Shown here one piece after another: positions 1 through 7,867 of a stretch of 64,000 bases of DNA. Origin of the DNA: Sedimentitalea sp042687825 (lineage in GTDB: Bacteria; Pseudomonadota; Alphaproteobacteria; Rhodobacterales; Rhodobacteraceae); the NCBI RefSeq assembly GCF_042687825.1, contig NZ_JBHUQE010000007.1, positions 62,001-126,000 on the forward strand. Reading direction: 5' to 3'. Position 1 is the first letter of the stretch. The number at the start of each line of letters is the position of its first letter. The translations under genes and the position numbers were made by a program. The notes under the pieces were generated by a model, which was not told the DNA's origin, ran no database searches, and was given only the letters and a program-made list of their open reading frames with translations.

Positions 1-59
1 CAGGCCTTTGTCGCCGGACCGGCTCTGTCGGCCTGAACCATCGTCAAACCTGCGCCGGT

Positions 60-275
60 TCAGACGGGCATGTTGTCAAAACGGGCCTCGATCACCTCTT
101 CGACAAGCGCTGCCTCAAGGCGGCGCAAGCGCGCCGGCACCGGTTCGCCCTGTTCGGCCATCCTGTCCAGAACCCGGGCAAACTGAGGCTGCAGCGCCAG
201 ACGCTGATCGGCCGCGGCCCCGGCGATCTGCCGTTCCATGCTTTCCGCAGTCATCTTGAGTTCTTCGTAGGTCAT
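60..275 (-). CDS. Small conserved-type hypothetical protein (71 aa)
   Basis: I do not recognise the family. The 71-residue product is charged and probably helical: it opens MTYEELKMTAESMERQ and carries repeated Glu/Arg/Leu patterns up to a C-terminal RLEAALVEEVIEARFD segment, with no membrane segment or Cys. The start is the ATG ending at 275, because a GGGGAG ribosome-binding site lies just upstream on the minus strand; a longer reading frame exists but has no such site. It is divergent from the sulfur operon at 540. A role in sulfur metabolism is only a guess from position. Confidence 0.6.
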   Translation of the reverse strand: MTYEELKMTAESMERQIAGAAADQRLALQPQFARVLDRMAEQGEPVPARLRRLEAALVEEVIEARFDNMPV

Positions 276-483
276 TTGAGTTCTCCCCGTTTGGCCTGCC
301 CTGCCTGCCCCCCGATGGTAACAAAGGCGCGACAGGCATGCCCCCGATCTTGGCTTCGCGGTTCCTGTCTCAGTAAGCATCATAACACAACTTAAAGCAG
401 ATTTCACCCGCTGTATAGACTTTTGCACGGGCACTGTTCCGCTGCTTTGACACATATCAAATTCCAAATTCTTCATGAAAAGC

Positions 484-515
484 TTGAAACATATGCACTA
501 AAAAATATATGTTTC
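484..515 (+). promoter_or_regulatory. Candidate promoter overlapped by a palindromic operator
   Basis: Perfect 9-bp inverted arms GAAACATAT (486-494) and ATATGTTTC (507-515) are separated by 12 bp, so their centres are 21 bp apart, two helical turns. A plausible promoter, TTGAAA (484-489) and TATATG (506-511) with a 16-bp spacer, lies under the two arms. A bound repressor would therefore block RNA polymerase. Position and architecture fit an ArsR-family BigR/SqrR-type operator for the following sulfur operon; the regulator assignment is inference. Confidence 0.6.
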
Positions 516-539
516 TCGGGAAAGCCGGGAGAACGCCAC

Positions 540-1403
540 ATGACGCCAGATGTCACAGCCTTTTTCGACGATGCCACAAACACCGTGTCCTACGTGGTCC
601 AGGAACCCCGGGGCCGCGCTTGCGCGATCATCGACAGTGTCCTGGATTTCGATCATGCCTCGGGGCGCACCTGCACCAAATCGGCTGATTCCATCGTGAG
701 CCATGTCCGCGAAAACGCTCTAAAGGCGGAATGGATTCTGGAAAGCCACGTGCATGCCGACCACCTTTCGGCGGCGCCCTACCTGCAGGAACGGCTGGGC
801 GGCAAGATCGGTATCGGCGACCAGATCACGGTGGTCCAGGACACGTTTGGCAAAGTATTCAACGAAGGTACCGAATTTCAGCGCGACGGCAGCCAGTTCG
901 ACGCCCTGTTCAAGCAAGGCGACAGTTTTCACATCGGGCAGATGCGCGGCGACGTGCTGCATACCCCCGGTCACACCCCGGCCTGCCTGACCTATGTCAT
1001 CGGCGATGCCGCGTTTGTCGGCGATACTCTGTTCATGCCCGACTTTGGCACCGCACGCTGCGACTTTCCCGGCGGTTCCTCCGAAACACTATACCAATCG
1101 ATCCAGAAAATCCTGTCTTTGCCGGACGAGACCCGGATTTTCGTCGGCCATGACTACAAGGCCCCGGGCCGGGATGAATATGCCTGGGAAACCACGGTCG
1201 GCGAACAGAAGGCACTGAATGTCCATATCGGACAGGGCCGCAGCGTTGAGGAATTCGTCACGATGCGCGATGCCCGCGATGCCACGCTGGCGATGCCCCG
1301 GCTGATCCTGCCATCGCTGCAGGTCAACATGCGCGCCGGCCAGATGCCGCCCGCCGATGACCAGGGCGACGTCTTTCTGAAGCTGCCCATAAACAAGCTC
1401 TGA
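540..1403 (+). CDS. Persulfide dioxygenase-like metallo-beta-lactamase-fold protein (Blh/ETHE1 type)
   Basis: The 287-residue protein has the metal site of the MBL fold: H70-x-H72-x-D74-H75, H141 in HTPGHTP, D162 in FVGDTL and H204 in FVGHDY. It matches the ETHE1/Blh persulfide dioxygenase group, which oxidises glutathione persulfide to sulfite with iron. The ATG at 540 is chosen because GGGAGA lies 8 nt upstream. It is the first gene of an operon with two YeeE/YedE proteins and a TIGR01244 protein. In Agrobacterium and Xylella, Blh is a fusion of a DUF442/TIGR01244 domain with this MBL domain; here the two are separate genes. The likely role is cytoplasmic detoxification of sulfide-derived persulfides. 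Confidence 0.88.
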   Translation: MTPDVTAFFDDATNTVSYVVQEPRGRACAIIDSVLDFDHASGRTCTKSADSIVSHVRENALKAEWILESHVHADHLSAAPYLQERLGGKIGIGDQITVVQDTFGKVFNEGTEFQRDGSQFDALFKQGDSFHIGQMRGDVLHTPGHTPACLTYVIGDAAFVGDTLFMPDFGTARCDFPGGSSETLYQSIQKILSLPDETRIFVGHDYKAPGRDEYAWETTVGEQKALNVHIGQGRSVEEFVTMRDARDATLAMPRLILPSLQVNMRAGQMPPADDQGDVFLKLPINKL

Positions 1404-1441
1404 AGGGCCATTAACCCTTTGAACCAGAGGAATTTGGCAAC

Positions 1442-1870
1442 ATGCAACAGGATTGGATCTGGGGCCTGCTCGGCGGTGGCCTGATCGGGTTGGGCGCGGC
1501 GGTCTACCTGCTGGGTCTTGGCCGCATCATGGGCGCCAGTGGCATCATCGGCGGCTTGGTCGATGGCACCGGACGCAGCACGGCGGCCGAACGGCTGGCC
1601 TTTCTGGCGGGCGTCGTTCTCTTGCCGGTCATCCTGACGCCACTCTACGGCGTGGCGATCGATACGCATATCACCGGCAACTGGCTGGTCATTGTGGCGG
1701 CGGGGCTGCTGGTTGGCATCGGCACCCGCATCGCCAATGGCTGCACCTCGGGGCACGGGGTCTGCGGCATCTCGCGGTTCTCGCTGCGGGGCATCGTGGC
1801 CACGGTCTTTTACATCCTCGCCGGCGGTCTGACCCTGGCTGTGCTGCGCCACGTTCTGGGAGTGATCTGA
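1442..1870 (+). CDS. YeeE/YedE family membrane protein, first half-transporter
   Basis: This 142-residue protein has about four hydrophobic segments and the family motif NGCTSGHGVCGISR near residues 99-112, with two conserved cysteines. YeeE/YedE proteins include TsuA, a thiosulfate transporter; in alphaproteobacterial bigR operons the half-length copies (PmpA/PmpB) are predicted to move sulfur species. It starts 38 nt after the dioxygenase gene, with AGAGGAA upstream, and its stop overlaps the next start (TGATG). It probably pairs with the following gene to form one transporter unit. Confidence 0.88.
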   Translation: MQQDWIWGLLGGGLIGLGAAVYLLGLGRIMGASGIIGGLVDGTGRSTAAERLAFLAGVVLLPVILTPLYGVAIDTHITGNWLVIVAAGLLVGIGTRIANGCTSGHGVCGISRFSLRGIVATVFYILAGGLTLAVLRHVLGVI

Positions 1871-2301
1871 TGCGCATCCTGTTGTCTCTGGTCGCCGGCG
1901 CCCTGTTCGGCGCGGGCCTGTTCGTATCGGGAATGACCGATACCAGAAAGGTCCAGGGATGGCTGGACGTTTTCGGCGATTGGGATCCTACGCTGGCCTT
2001 TGTCATGGGCGGCGCCCTGCTGCCGATGACCGTGGCGTGGCGGTTGACCGTGGGGCGCAAGCCGATCGCCGGCACGGTCTTTCCGTCCCTGCCACGCGCC
2101 GACCTGGACCATCGGCTGATCGTCGGTTCGACCCTGTTCGGCATTGGCTGGGGTCTTGCCGGTTTGTGCCCTGGACCGGCCATCGCCTCGCTCAGTTATG
2201 GCGGCGCCGCAGGCTGGCTGTTTCTGGTTTCGATGCTGGCCGGCATGGCGGTGGCGCCGGGAATCGGCTCGCGACTGGACAGGCTGGCGGCGGCGGCGTA
2301 A
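1870..2301 (+). CDS. YeeE/YedE family membrane protein, second half-transporter
   Basis: The 143-residue product has four or so membrane segments and the signature GLAGLCPGPAI near residues 97-107, the counterpart of the Cys motif in the previous protein. The ATG at 1870 shares its A with the preceding TGA, so translation is probably coupled. A longer in-frame extension upstream is ignored because it would run through the previous gene. Together with the 1442-1870 product it corresponds to the PmpA/PmpB pair of BigR-controlled operons; the transported sulfur species is not determined. Confidence 0.87.
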   Translation: MRILLSLVAGALFGAGLFVSGMTDTRKVQGWLDVFGDWDPTLAFVMGGALLPMTVAWRLTVGRKPIAGTVFPSLPRADLDHRLIVGSTLFGIGWGLAGLCPGPAIASLSYGGAAGWLFLVSMLAGMAVAPGIGSRLDRLAAAA

Positions 2302-2310
2302 GGAACCGTC

Positions 2311-2736
2311 ATGGAGATACGCGCCCTGTCCCCCCGCTATTCCGTCTCGCCGCAGGTATCGGCCGAGGATATTCCCGCAATGGTTGAAGCCGGGATCACC
2401 TTGTTGATCTGCAACCGGCCGGACGAAGAAGTCCCGCCCAGCCATCAGGCGGCAGCCATCGGCCAGGCCGCGCGCGCGGCCGGGCTGCGTTTCGAGGTTC
2501 TGCCGCTGACCCATCAGACCATGACGCCGGACAATGTCGCCCGCCAATCTGCCCTGATTGATGGCGCGGATGGACCGGTTCTGGCGTATTGCGCTTCGGG
2601 TACCCGCTGTTCGGTGGTCTGGGCACTGGGACAGGCCCCGACCCGGGCGCCCGAGGATATCCTGGCCGCCACCGCCGCCGCCGGATATCAGTTGGACGGT
2701 CTGCGTCCGACGCTCGAGCAGCTCCACCGCGCCTGA
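2311..2736 (+). CDS. TIGR01244 family sulfurtransferase/phosphatase-like protein (DUF442)
   Basis: This 141-residue protein matches the TIGR01244/DUF442 family, with a rhodanese- or phosphatase-like active loop YCASGTRCS around residues 96-104 and the family opening (SVSPQVSAEDI). It follows the second YeeE gene by 9 nt, with AAGGA before the ATG, and closes the sulfur operon. In Blh proteins of related bacteria this domain is fused to the persulfide dioxygenase, so it probably acts in the same pathway, handling persulfide or a thiol-bound sulfur intermediate. Its exact reaction is unknown. Confidence 0.82.
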   Translation: MEIRALSPRYSVSPQVSAEDIPAMVEAGITLLICNRPDEEVPPSHQAAAIGQAARAAGLRFEVLPLTHQTMTPDNVARQSALIDGADGPVLAYCASGTRCSVVWALGQAPTRAPEDILAATAAAGYQLDGLRPTLEQLHRA

Positions 2737-3117
2737 TCCGGGACTGCCGCCGCTGACGGTCAGGCGTGGACATCCAAATCCGGGCCGCAACCCGCGGCGG
2801 CCCGACCTGGACGTCCGGCACCAGATTCCTCTGCGGGCTCGCAGATCGCACCAGCCGCGCCGAACCCGGGCCATGCGCGCCCGAAACGGCCAGGGTTTTC
2901 GCAGGATCGGCCATGGCAGCCGCCGCAGCGGCAAATTCAGGCCGGACGCGGCGCCGGTTCGTTTCGACAGCACCAGACGTGATACGGTCGGCCATTTCGG
3001 GGGACGGTGTTCCGGGTGCAGGGTGCGCGATCAGAGCGAACCGCGGGGCGGCTCGGAGGTCAGGTGCGCAAGGGCCCCTTATGCGGCAGGCCGGATGACA
3101 ATCGGTATCAATGACGG
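2737..3117. other. 381-bp gene-free stretch
   Basis: This lies between the convergent sulfur operon and the FliM/FliN-type gene. Open frames exist on both strands but have Arg/Pro/Gly-rich, low-complexity translations typical of GC-rich shadow frames, and no ribosome-binding site. I see no clear hairpin with a T-run and no RNA gene. Confidence 0.5.
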
Positions 3118-4284
3118 TCAGTCGATGGTCATCGGCAGGTTGGCGTCATCGCCTGGCGGGTCGGCAGTGTCCTCCGGCGACAGACCGGCCAGCGTCGATA
3201 TCTCCAGGGCCGCCTCTTCCGGTGTCATTCGAGCTATTCTTTCGTCCGGGTCCTCGACCGGGGCAGTGTCCACCAGGTCGATCGCAGGCCGATCTTCGTT
3301 TTCCGCTGCGTCCGGGGCTGGGTGCGCATCGATGGTCATGGTGTCATCGGTCAGTGCGGCCTGTGCCCCGACATCAGCGGCAAAGCCGTTGTGATCCCGC
3401 GCGCCGGGCAGCGGCGGACGGGTTTCGTTCAGACGCAGCGCGCGCAACCCGTTGATCTGCCCCAGCCGCCCCACCGAGATCTTCTTGCCGTCGATCGAGA
3501 CCAGATCGGTGCGATCCAGATGTTCCTGCACCAGCGGCAGCACATCGCCGGGCTGCATCGCGGAAAACTCCGACAGGGACACGCGCAACCTGCAAATGAC
3601 CGCTGACAGATCGGCCCGGGCCAAGCCGACCGACTGCCCAAGGCTGGGCGCCGCCGCGTCCAGCCCCCGGTCATCTGCCGACTGCATTCCCTCTTCGGGC
3701 TCGGGTAGGATCACGCACAGCCCGCCCTGCTGCGGGCCGCCGCCGAATTCCAGCGTCAGGTCGAACACGCGAAACCGGTCCGCCTCCATCGCCAATAGTA
3801 TCGACCGGGAATCCTCGGCCCGGGCCCCGAAACGGAACCCGGTCAGACACTGGCTGTCCGCCGGATGGTCGGCCAGACCGCTGGCGCGTTTCAACGTGGA
3901 ATCGATCAGAGGCGCGGCCAGCGCCGCGTCGGTACTGGTAAAGGGACGTTCATCAGGGGCGGCACCGGTCAGCCGGCCCATCGTCTGCTGCTGGATAAGA
4001 GCGGTCAGAAACGCCCGATCGACCGTCAGTGCCCCCAATTGTCCGTCCGGGCCATCCAGCATCATCAGCAGCCGGTCATCCGGCAGATGCTTTGCCAGCG
4101 CATCCGAATCGATGCGGGCCTGGGTTGCACCGATCACCGACAGCGCCAGATCGAACAGATCGTCCGCCGCCCGCGCCAACCCAAGACGCAAGGCCCCGGC
4201 GGCCGACCGGCCGCCGGTGGAACCGCCATCGCGGCTTGCCTGCATCTTGCGCTGCAATCCTGAATTGGACTCAGTGGTTGCCAT
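3118..4284 (-). CDS. FliM/FliN-family (SpoA-domain) flagellar motor switch-like protein
   Basis: This 388-residue protein has a basic, Ser/Gly-rich N-terminus, a FliM-like middle domain, and a SpoA domain around residues 225-290, recognisable by the pattern LSEFSAMQPGDVLPL then KKISVGRLGQ. The last ~90 residues are Asp/Glu/Pro-rich and probably disordered. Family members form the cytoplasmic C-ring of the flagellar motor or type III secretion base. No other flagellar gene lies in the window, so it is an orphan here; a motility link is family knowledge rather than context. A GGAG ribosome-binding site lies just upstream of the ATG at 4284. Confidence 0.8.
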   Translation of the reverse strand: MATTESNSGLQRKMQASRDGGSTGGRSAAGALRLGLARAADDLFDLALSVIGATQARIDSDALAKHLPDDRLLMMLDGPDGQLGALTVDRAFLTALIQQQTMGRLTGAAPDERPFTSTDAALAAPLIDSTLKRASGLADHPADSQCLTGFRFGARAEDSRSILLAMEADRFRVFDLTLEFGGGPQQGGLCVILPEPEEGMQSADDRGLDAAAPSLGQSVGLARADLSAVICRLRVSLSEFSAMQPGDVLPLVQEHLDRTDLVSIDGKKISVGRLGQINGLRALRLNETRPPLPGARDHNGFAADVGAQAALTDDTMTIDAHPAPDAAENEDRPAIDLVDTAPVEDPDERIARMTPEEAALEISTLAGLSPEDTADPPGDDANLPMTID

Positions 4285-4372
4285 CGACTCCGACCTGCCC
4301 TGCGGGCTCTGCTTGCCTCTGGTCTAGCGCGATGCTGGTTACAATAACCTTTACGGTTCCGATTTTCGCCGC

Positions 4373-7051
4373 CTACTGGGCCGCCATCTTCCAGGCCGTC
4401 GGCAGCACCACGCGAAACGCGCCCCCCTGGCGGTCGGACAGATAGGTCACATTGCCCCCGAGGCGCTGCATGATTTCGCGGCAGATCGCCAGCCCCAGCC
4501 CGGCGCCGGCAACCTTTTCACCGCGCAAACGCACGAATTTCTCGAAAATCGTATCCAGCGCATCGTCCGGAATGCCCGGCCCGTTGTCGATGAAATCGAT
4601 CAACACCTGATCGCCCGCGCGCTGCACTTCGATGCGCAGCTCGGGCTTGTCGGCGGTACAGTATTTCTGAGCATTGGCGATCAGGTTGATAAAGACCTGC
4701 GACAACCGGTCCAGATCGGACTGCAATTGCACCGACTCGCGCTTGCGGCTGCGGATTACGGTCAGCGGCCGGTCCGACCCCGACAGGGCCGCGGCCGCGG
4801 CATGATCCAAAACCTCGGACAACAGGCCGTAGCGCATGTTCAGACTGACCCGGCCGCTTTCCAGCACGCTGAGATCCAGCAGATCGTTCAGCAGCCGGGT
4901 CAGGCGCAGCGACTCGCCGTGAATGATATTGGCGCAGCGCACCTGTTCCTCGGCCTCCAACCCCTCGGTATCGCGCAGAATCTCCGAAAACGCCCGGATC
5001 GAGGTCATCGGCGTGCGCAACTCGTGGCTGACCTGGCTGAGAAAGACATCCTTTTGCATCGACAACTGCGTCAGTTTTTCATTGGCCTCCCTTAGTTGGC
5101 GCGCGGTGCGGCTCAGTTCGGCGGATTTCGCTTCGAGCTGGCTGGAGTATTCCAGCATCTGCGCGCTTTCATCGGCCACAGCCAGCAGATCCTCGACCGA
5201 GACCGATGACCCGCCAACGATCTGTCCCACCATCGCATGCGCCGTGGCCGCGCCCACCAGGCCGGACATTTCCCGTTCCAGCTTTTCCAGAAAGGCCGGG
5301 TTGGGTTCGGGCAGATGCCCGGGCGCACCCTGCAATTCGGCCTCGCGCTGAAACAGGTCCTGCGCTTGCCCCGGCCCCAGGATCCGCTGTGCCATGACCA
5401 TCAGATCCTCGCTGCGGGCCACCGATCCGGTCCAGCCCGGCGCCCCGACCGAATGGTCGAACACATTGACGAACTGCGCGCCCTGCAGGCGTTCCAGCGG
5501 CCGCGGCGTGCTGGCCAGCGACATGGTGCAAAAGGCCGCCGCGTTCAGCAGAAGGCTCCACATCACCGAATGCACAAGCGGATCCATCCCATAGCTGCCA
5601 AACAGCGCCTGTGGCCGCAGCAGACCGATGCCCAACGGCCCGTTCTGCAGAAAGTCGTCCGGCAGCAGACCGCCGCCCAGCTCCTGCAACAACAGCGTGT
5701 AGACCCAGAGCGCAAAGCCGGTGACCAGCCCGAACAGCGCCCCGGTGCGGGTAGCGCCGCGCCAGAACAGGCCGCCGACCAGGGCGGGCAGAATCTGGGC
5801 GATGCCGGCAAAGGCAATGAGACCGATCGACGCCAGCGCCGCACCGCCCCCGGACAGCCGGAAATAAAGATAGCCCAAAGCCATGATGGCGACGATCGAA
5901 ATGCGCCGCGACCGCAGGATCAACCGGCGCACATCGCCGGCAGCCGACGTGCTGTCCGCCTTTGAGGACAGCCAGATCGGCATCACGATGTGGTTGGAAA
6001 CCATGGTGGAAAGCGCCATCGCGGCCACGATCACCATCGACGTGGCCGACGAGAATCCGCCAAGAAAGGACAGCATCGCCAGGTTTTCCTGCCCCAGGCT
6101 CAGCGGGATCGACAGCACGAACAGATCCGGGTTGGCCCCGGCCGGCATGATGTCCAGCCCGACCGCGGCAATCGGCAGCACGAACAGGCTCATCAGCATC
6201 AGATAGGCCGGAAAGGCCCAGGCCGCGGTACGCAGGTGGTGTTCGTCGTCGTTTTCCACCACCATCACCTGAAACATGCGCGGCAGGCAGACAAAGGCAG
6301 CAGCGGCCAGAAAGGTGATGGTGACCCAGCGCCCGGAATGCACCTGCCATGTGCCCAGCTCCGAAGCATCGATGCGCGCCATCACCGGTTCGATACCGCC
6401 GGCGATGCCCCAGACCACATAGATACCGACCGCAAGCAGGGCCACCAGTTTGACGATCGCCTCAAGAGCGACCGCGGTCACGACCCCGTGGTGACGTTCG
6501 TTCACGTCCAGATTGCGGGTGCCAAAGAGGATGGCAAAAACCGCAAGCCCACCGGCCACCCAAAGCACGCTGGCGCCCTCGCGATAGACACTATCGGGAT
6601 CGGCCTCGGAAAAGATCGTAAAAGAAAGCGTGATCGACTGCAGTTGCAGCGCGATATAGGGGGTCACGCCGATCACCGCCAGCAAGGTGACACAGATGGC
6701 CAGCGTGTTGGACTTGCCATAGCGCGACGAAATCAGGTCGGCGATCGAGGTCACCCGCTGGCTGCGTCCGATGCGCACCAGCTTGCGCAGCCCCCACCAC
6801 CAGCCGACCATCACCAGCGTCGGCCCCAGATAGATGGTCACGAATTCCAGTCCCGAGCGGGCGGCATAGCCGACGGCGCCGTAAAACGTCCAGGCGGTGC
6901 AATAGATCGACAGGGACAGCGTATAGACCAGCGGCGTGCGCAGCCAGGTGCTGCGCCCCCGCGCCGCCATCCGGTCGGCGACAAAGGCCACCAGGAACAG
7001 CAGAACCACATATCCCAGACAGACCAGGACCAGCTGGTTCAGCGACGCCAC
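4373..7051 (-). CDS. Symporter-type sensor histidine kinase (SSS-HisKA-HATPase, CbrA/CrbS-like)
   Basis: This 892-residue membrane kinase has a sodium/solute symporter-like domain of about 13 helices (residues ~1-490), a linker with a coiled-coil stretch (~620-665), a HisKA domain with the phosphorylatable His676 in HELRTPM, and an HATPase domain with N-box NLIANAQ (~789), G1 DNGPGIP (~823) and G2 GAGLGLAI (~850). CbrA/CrbS kinases with this layout sense or transport a small metabolite such as histidine or acetate. The start is a GTG directly abutting the TAG of the preceding small membrane gene. It is the third gene of an operon with a receiver-only regulator, so phosphotransfer to that protein is the likely output. 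Confidence 0.92.
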   Translation of the reverse strand: MASLNQLVLVCLGYVVLLFLVAFVADRMAARGRSTWLRTPLVYTLSLSIYCTAWTFYGAVGYAARSGLEFVTIYLGPTLVMVGWWWGLRKLVRIGRSQRVTSIADLISSRYGKSNTLAICVTLLAVIGVTPYIALQLQSITLSFTIFSEADPDSVYREGASVLWVAGGLAVFAILFGTRNLDVNERHHGVVTAVALEAIVKLVALLAVGIYVVWGIAGGIEPVMARIDASELGTWQVHSGRWVTITFLAAAAFVCLPRMFQVMVVENDDEHHLRTAAWAFPAYLMLMSLFVLPIAAVGLDIMPAGANPDLFVLSIPLSLGQENLAMLSFLGGFSSATSMVIVAAMALSTMVSNHIVMPIWLSSKADSTSAAGDVRRLILRSRRISIVAIMALGYLYFRLSGGGAALASIGLIAFAGIAQILPALVGGLFWRGATRTGALFGLVTGFALWVYTLLLQELGGGLLPDDFLQNGPLGIGLLRPQALFGSYGMDPLVHSVMWSLLLNAAAFCTMSLASTPRPLERLQGAQFVNVFDHSVGAPGWTGSVARSEDLMVMAQRILGPGQAQDLFQREAELQGAPGHLPEPNPAFLEKLEREMSGLVGAATAHAMVGQIVGGSSVSVEDLLAVADESAQMLEYSSQLEAKSAELSRTARQLREANEKLTQLSMQKDVFLSQVSHELRTPMTSIRAFSEILRDTEGLEAEEQVRCANIIHGESLRLTRLLNDLLDLSVLESGRVSLNMRYGLLSEVLDHAAAAALSGSDRPLTVIRSRKRESVQLQSDLDRLSQVFINLIANAQKYCTADKPELRIEVQRAGDQVLIDFIDNGPGIPDDALDTIFEKFVRLRGEKVAGAGLGLAICREIMQRLGGNVTYLSDRQGGAFRVVLPTAWKMAAQ

Positions 7052-7402
7052 CTAGCCCTGCCCCGGCCCCTGCGGCCCGTTGCTGCGGGTCCACAGCCGC
7101 GCGCTGAGGCCGAACAGGACCATCGCGCCGATCAGCACGGTCCAGCAGAGAAACACATAGATCATCGCATCCGACATCGGCACCGTGTCCCCGTCCGCGC
7201 CGGCGGGATCGGCCACGGGCCACAACAGCGGCACCGAAAACAGCAGGACCCCGAACAGGGGCAACAGGCGTGCGGCGTCCATCAGCCGGCGGCGGCGATA
7301 GCTCTGGCGTTCCAGAAACACGACCGGTGGCACTGATCCCGGGGCCATGTCCGCACCCGGAACCGACCCTTTCGGGGCCGAATCATTGACGCCAGGATTC
7401 AT
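7052..7402 (-). CDS. Small two-helix membrane protein in the kinase operon
   Basis: I do not recognise a named family. The 116-residue product has a polar Pro/Gly-rich N-terminus, a basic patch (QSYRRRRLMDAAR), and two membrane segments at about residues 42-62 and 79-102. Its ATG overlaps the stop of the response-regulator gene (ATGA), and its TAG abuts the GTG of the histidine kinase, so the three genes are almost certainly co-translated. The placement suggests an accessory subunit for the symporter-like kinase, comparable in idea to the small DUF4212 proteins that accompany some acetate symporters; that is inference. Confidence 0.78.
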   Translation of the reverse strand: MNPGVNDSAPKGSVPGADMAPGSVPPVVFLERQSYRRRRLMDAARLLPLFGVLLFSVPLLWPVADPAGADGDTVPMSDAMIYVFLCWTVLIGAMVLFGLSARLWTRSNGPQGPGQG

Positions 7403-7779
7403 GATCGCGACGCCTGGGCCACCAGATCGCGCACCGCTGTCAGCACTTCGGCATTGGAAAACGGTTTCGTCATGAACCGGCTGACTCCGGCCTTTTCCGC
7501 CATCTCGCGGTCGCGCGACTGGCCCCGGGCCGTCAGCATCAGAACCGGCAGACCGGCCAGTTCGGGTATCTCACGCAGTTCGCGCAGCACCTCCATCCCG
7601 CTTTTGCCGGGCAGCATCAGATCCAGAATCACCAGATCGGGTTTCGCCGCCTGGATCACCTCGACCGCGTCCGTGCCCTCGATATGCGTGTCGACCGTCC
7701 AGCCGCTGCGTGTCAGCAGGAATTTGATTGCTTCGATGATGTTGGGTTCATCCTCGACCAGCAATACATGTCGGCCCAT
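7399..7779 (-). CDS. Single-domain response regulator (receiver only)
   Basis: This 126-residue protein is one CheY-like receiver domain: acidic pair in VEDEP near residues 8-12, the phospho-acceptor Asp in LVILDLMLPGKSG near residue 54, the Thr in MLTARG and Lys in MTKPF near residue 106. There is no output domain. It is the first gene of the operon and its stop overlaps the start of the small membrane gene. It should receive phosphate from the downstream symporter-type kinase. How it signals is unclear; CrbR/CbrB partners of similar kinases carry DNA-binding domains, which this one lacks. Confidence 0.92.
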   Translation of the reverse strand: MGRHVLLVEDEPNIIEAIKFLLTRSGWTVDTHIEGTDAVEVIQAAKPDLVILDLMLPGKSGMEVLRELREIPELAGLPVLMLTARGQSRDREMAEKAGVSRFMTKPFSNAEVLTAVRDLVAQASRS

Positions 7780-7867
7780 CTGCGCCTACCCTCTCTGCGG
7801 CACGCGTCTGCGATCGCGCGTCTGTCTTGTTTTTTTCGGCAAGCTTAAACCTGCCGTGACTGGGCTG

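Noticed and set aside
2396..3098. Open frames on both strands in the gap after the sulfur operon
   Set aside because: Their translations are Arg/Pro/Gly-rich with no start signal and overlap real genes, as expected for GC-rich shadow frames.
7829..7858. T-run next to CGGCA/TGCCG near the scfR stop, as a terminator
   Set aside because: The T-run precedes the stem on the plus strand and would be an A-run after it on the minus strand, the wrong orientation for a terminator of scfR.
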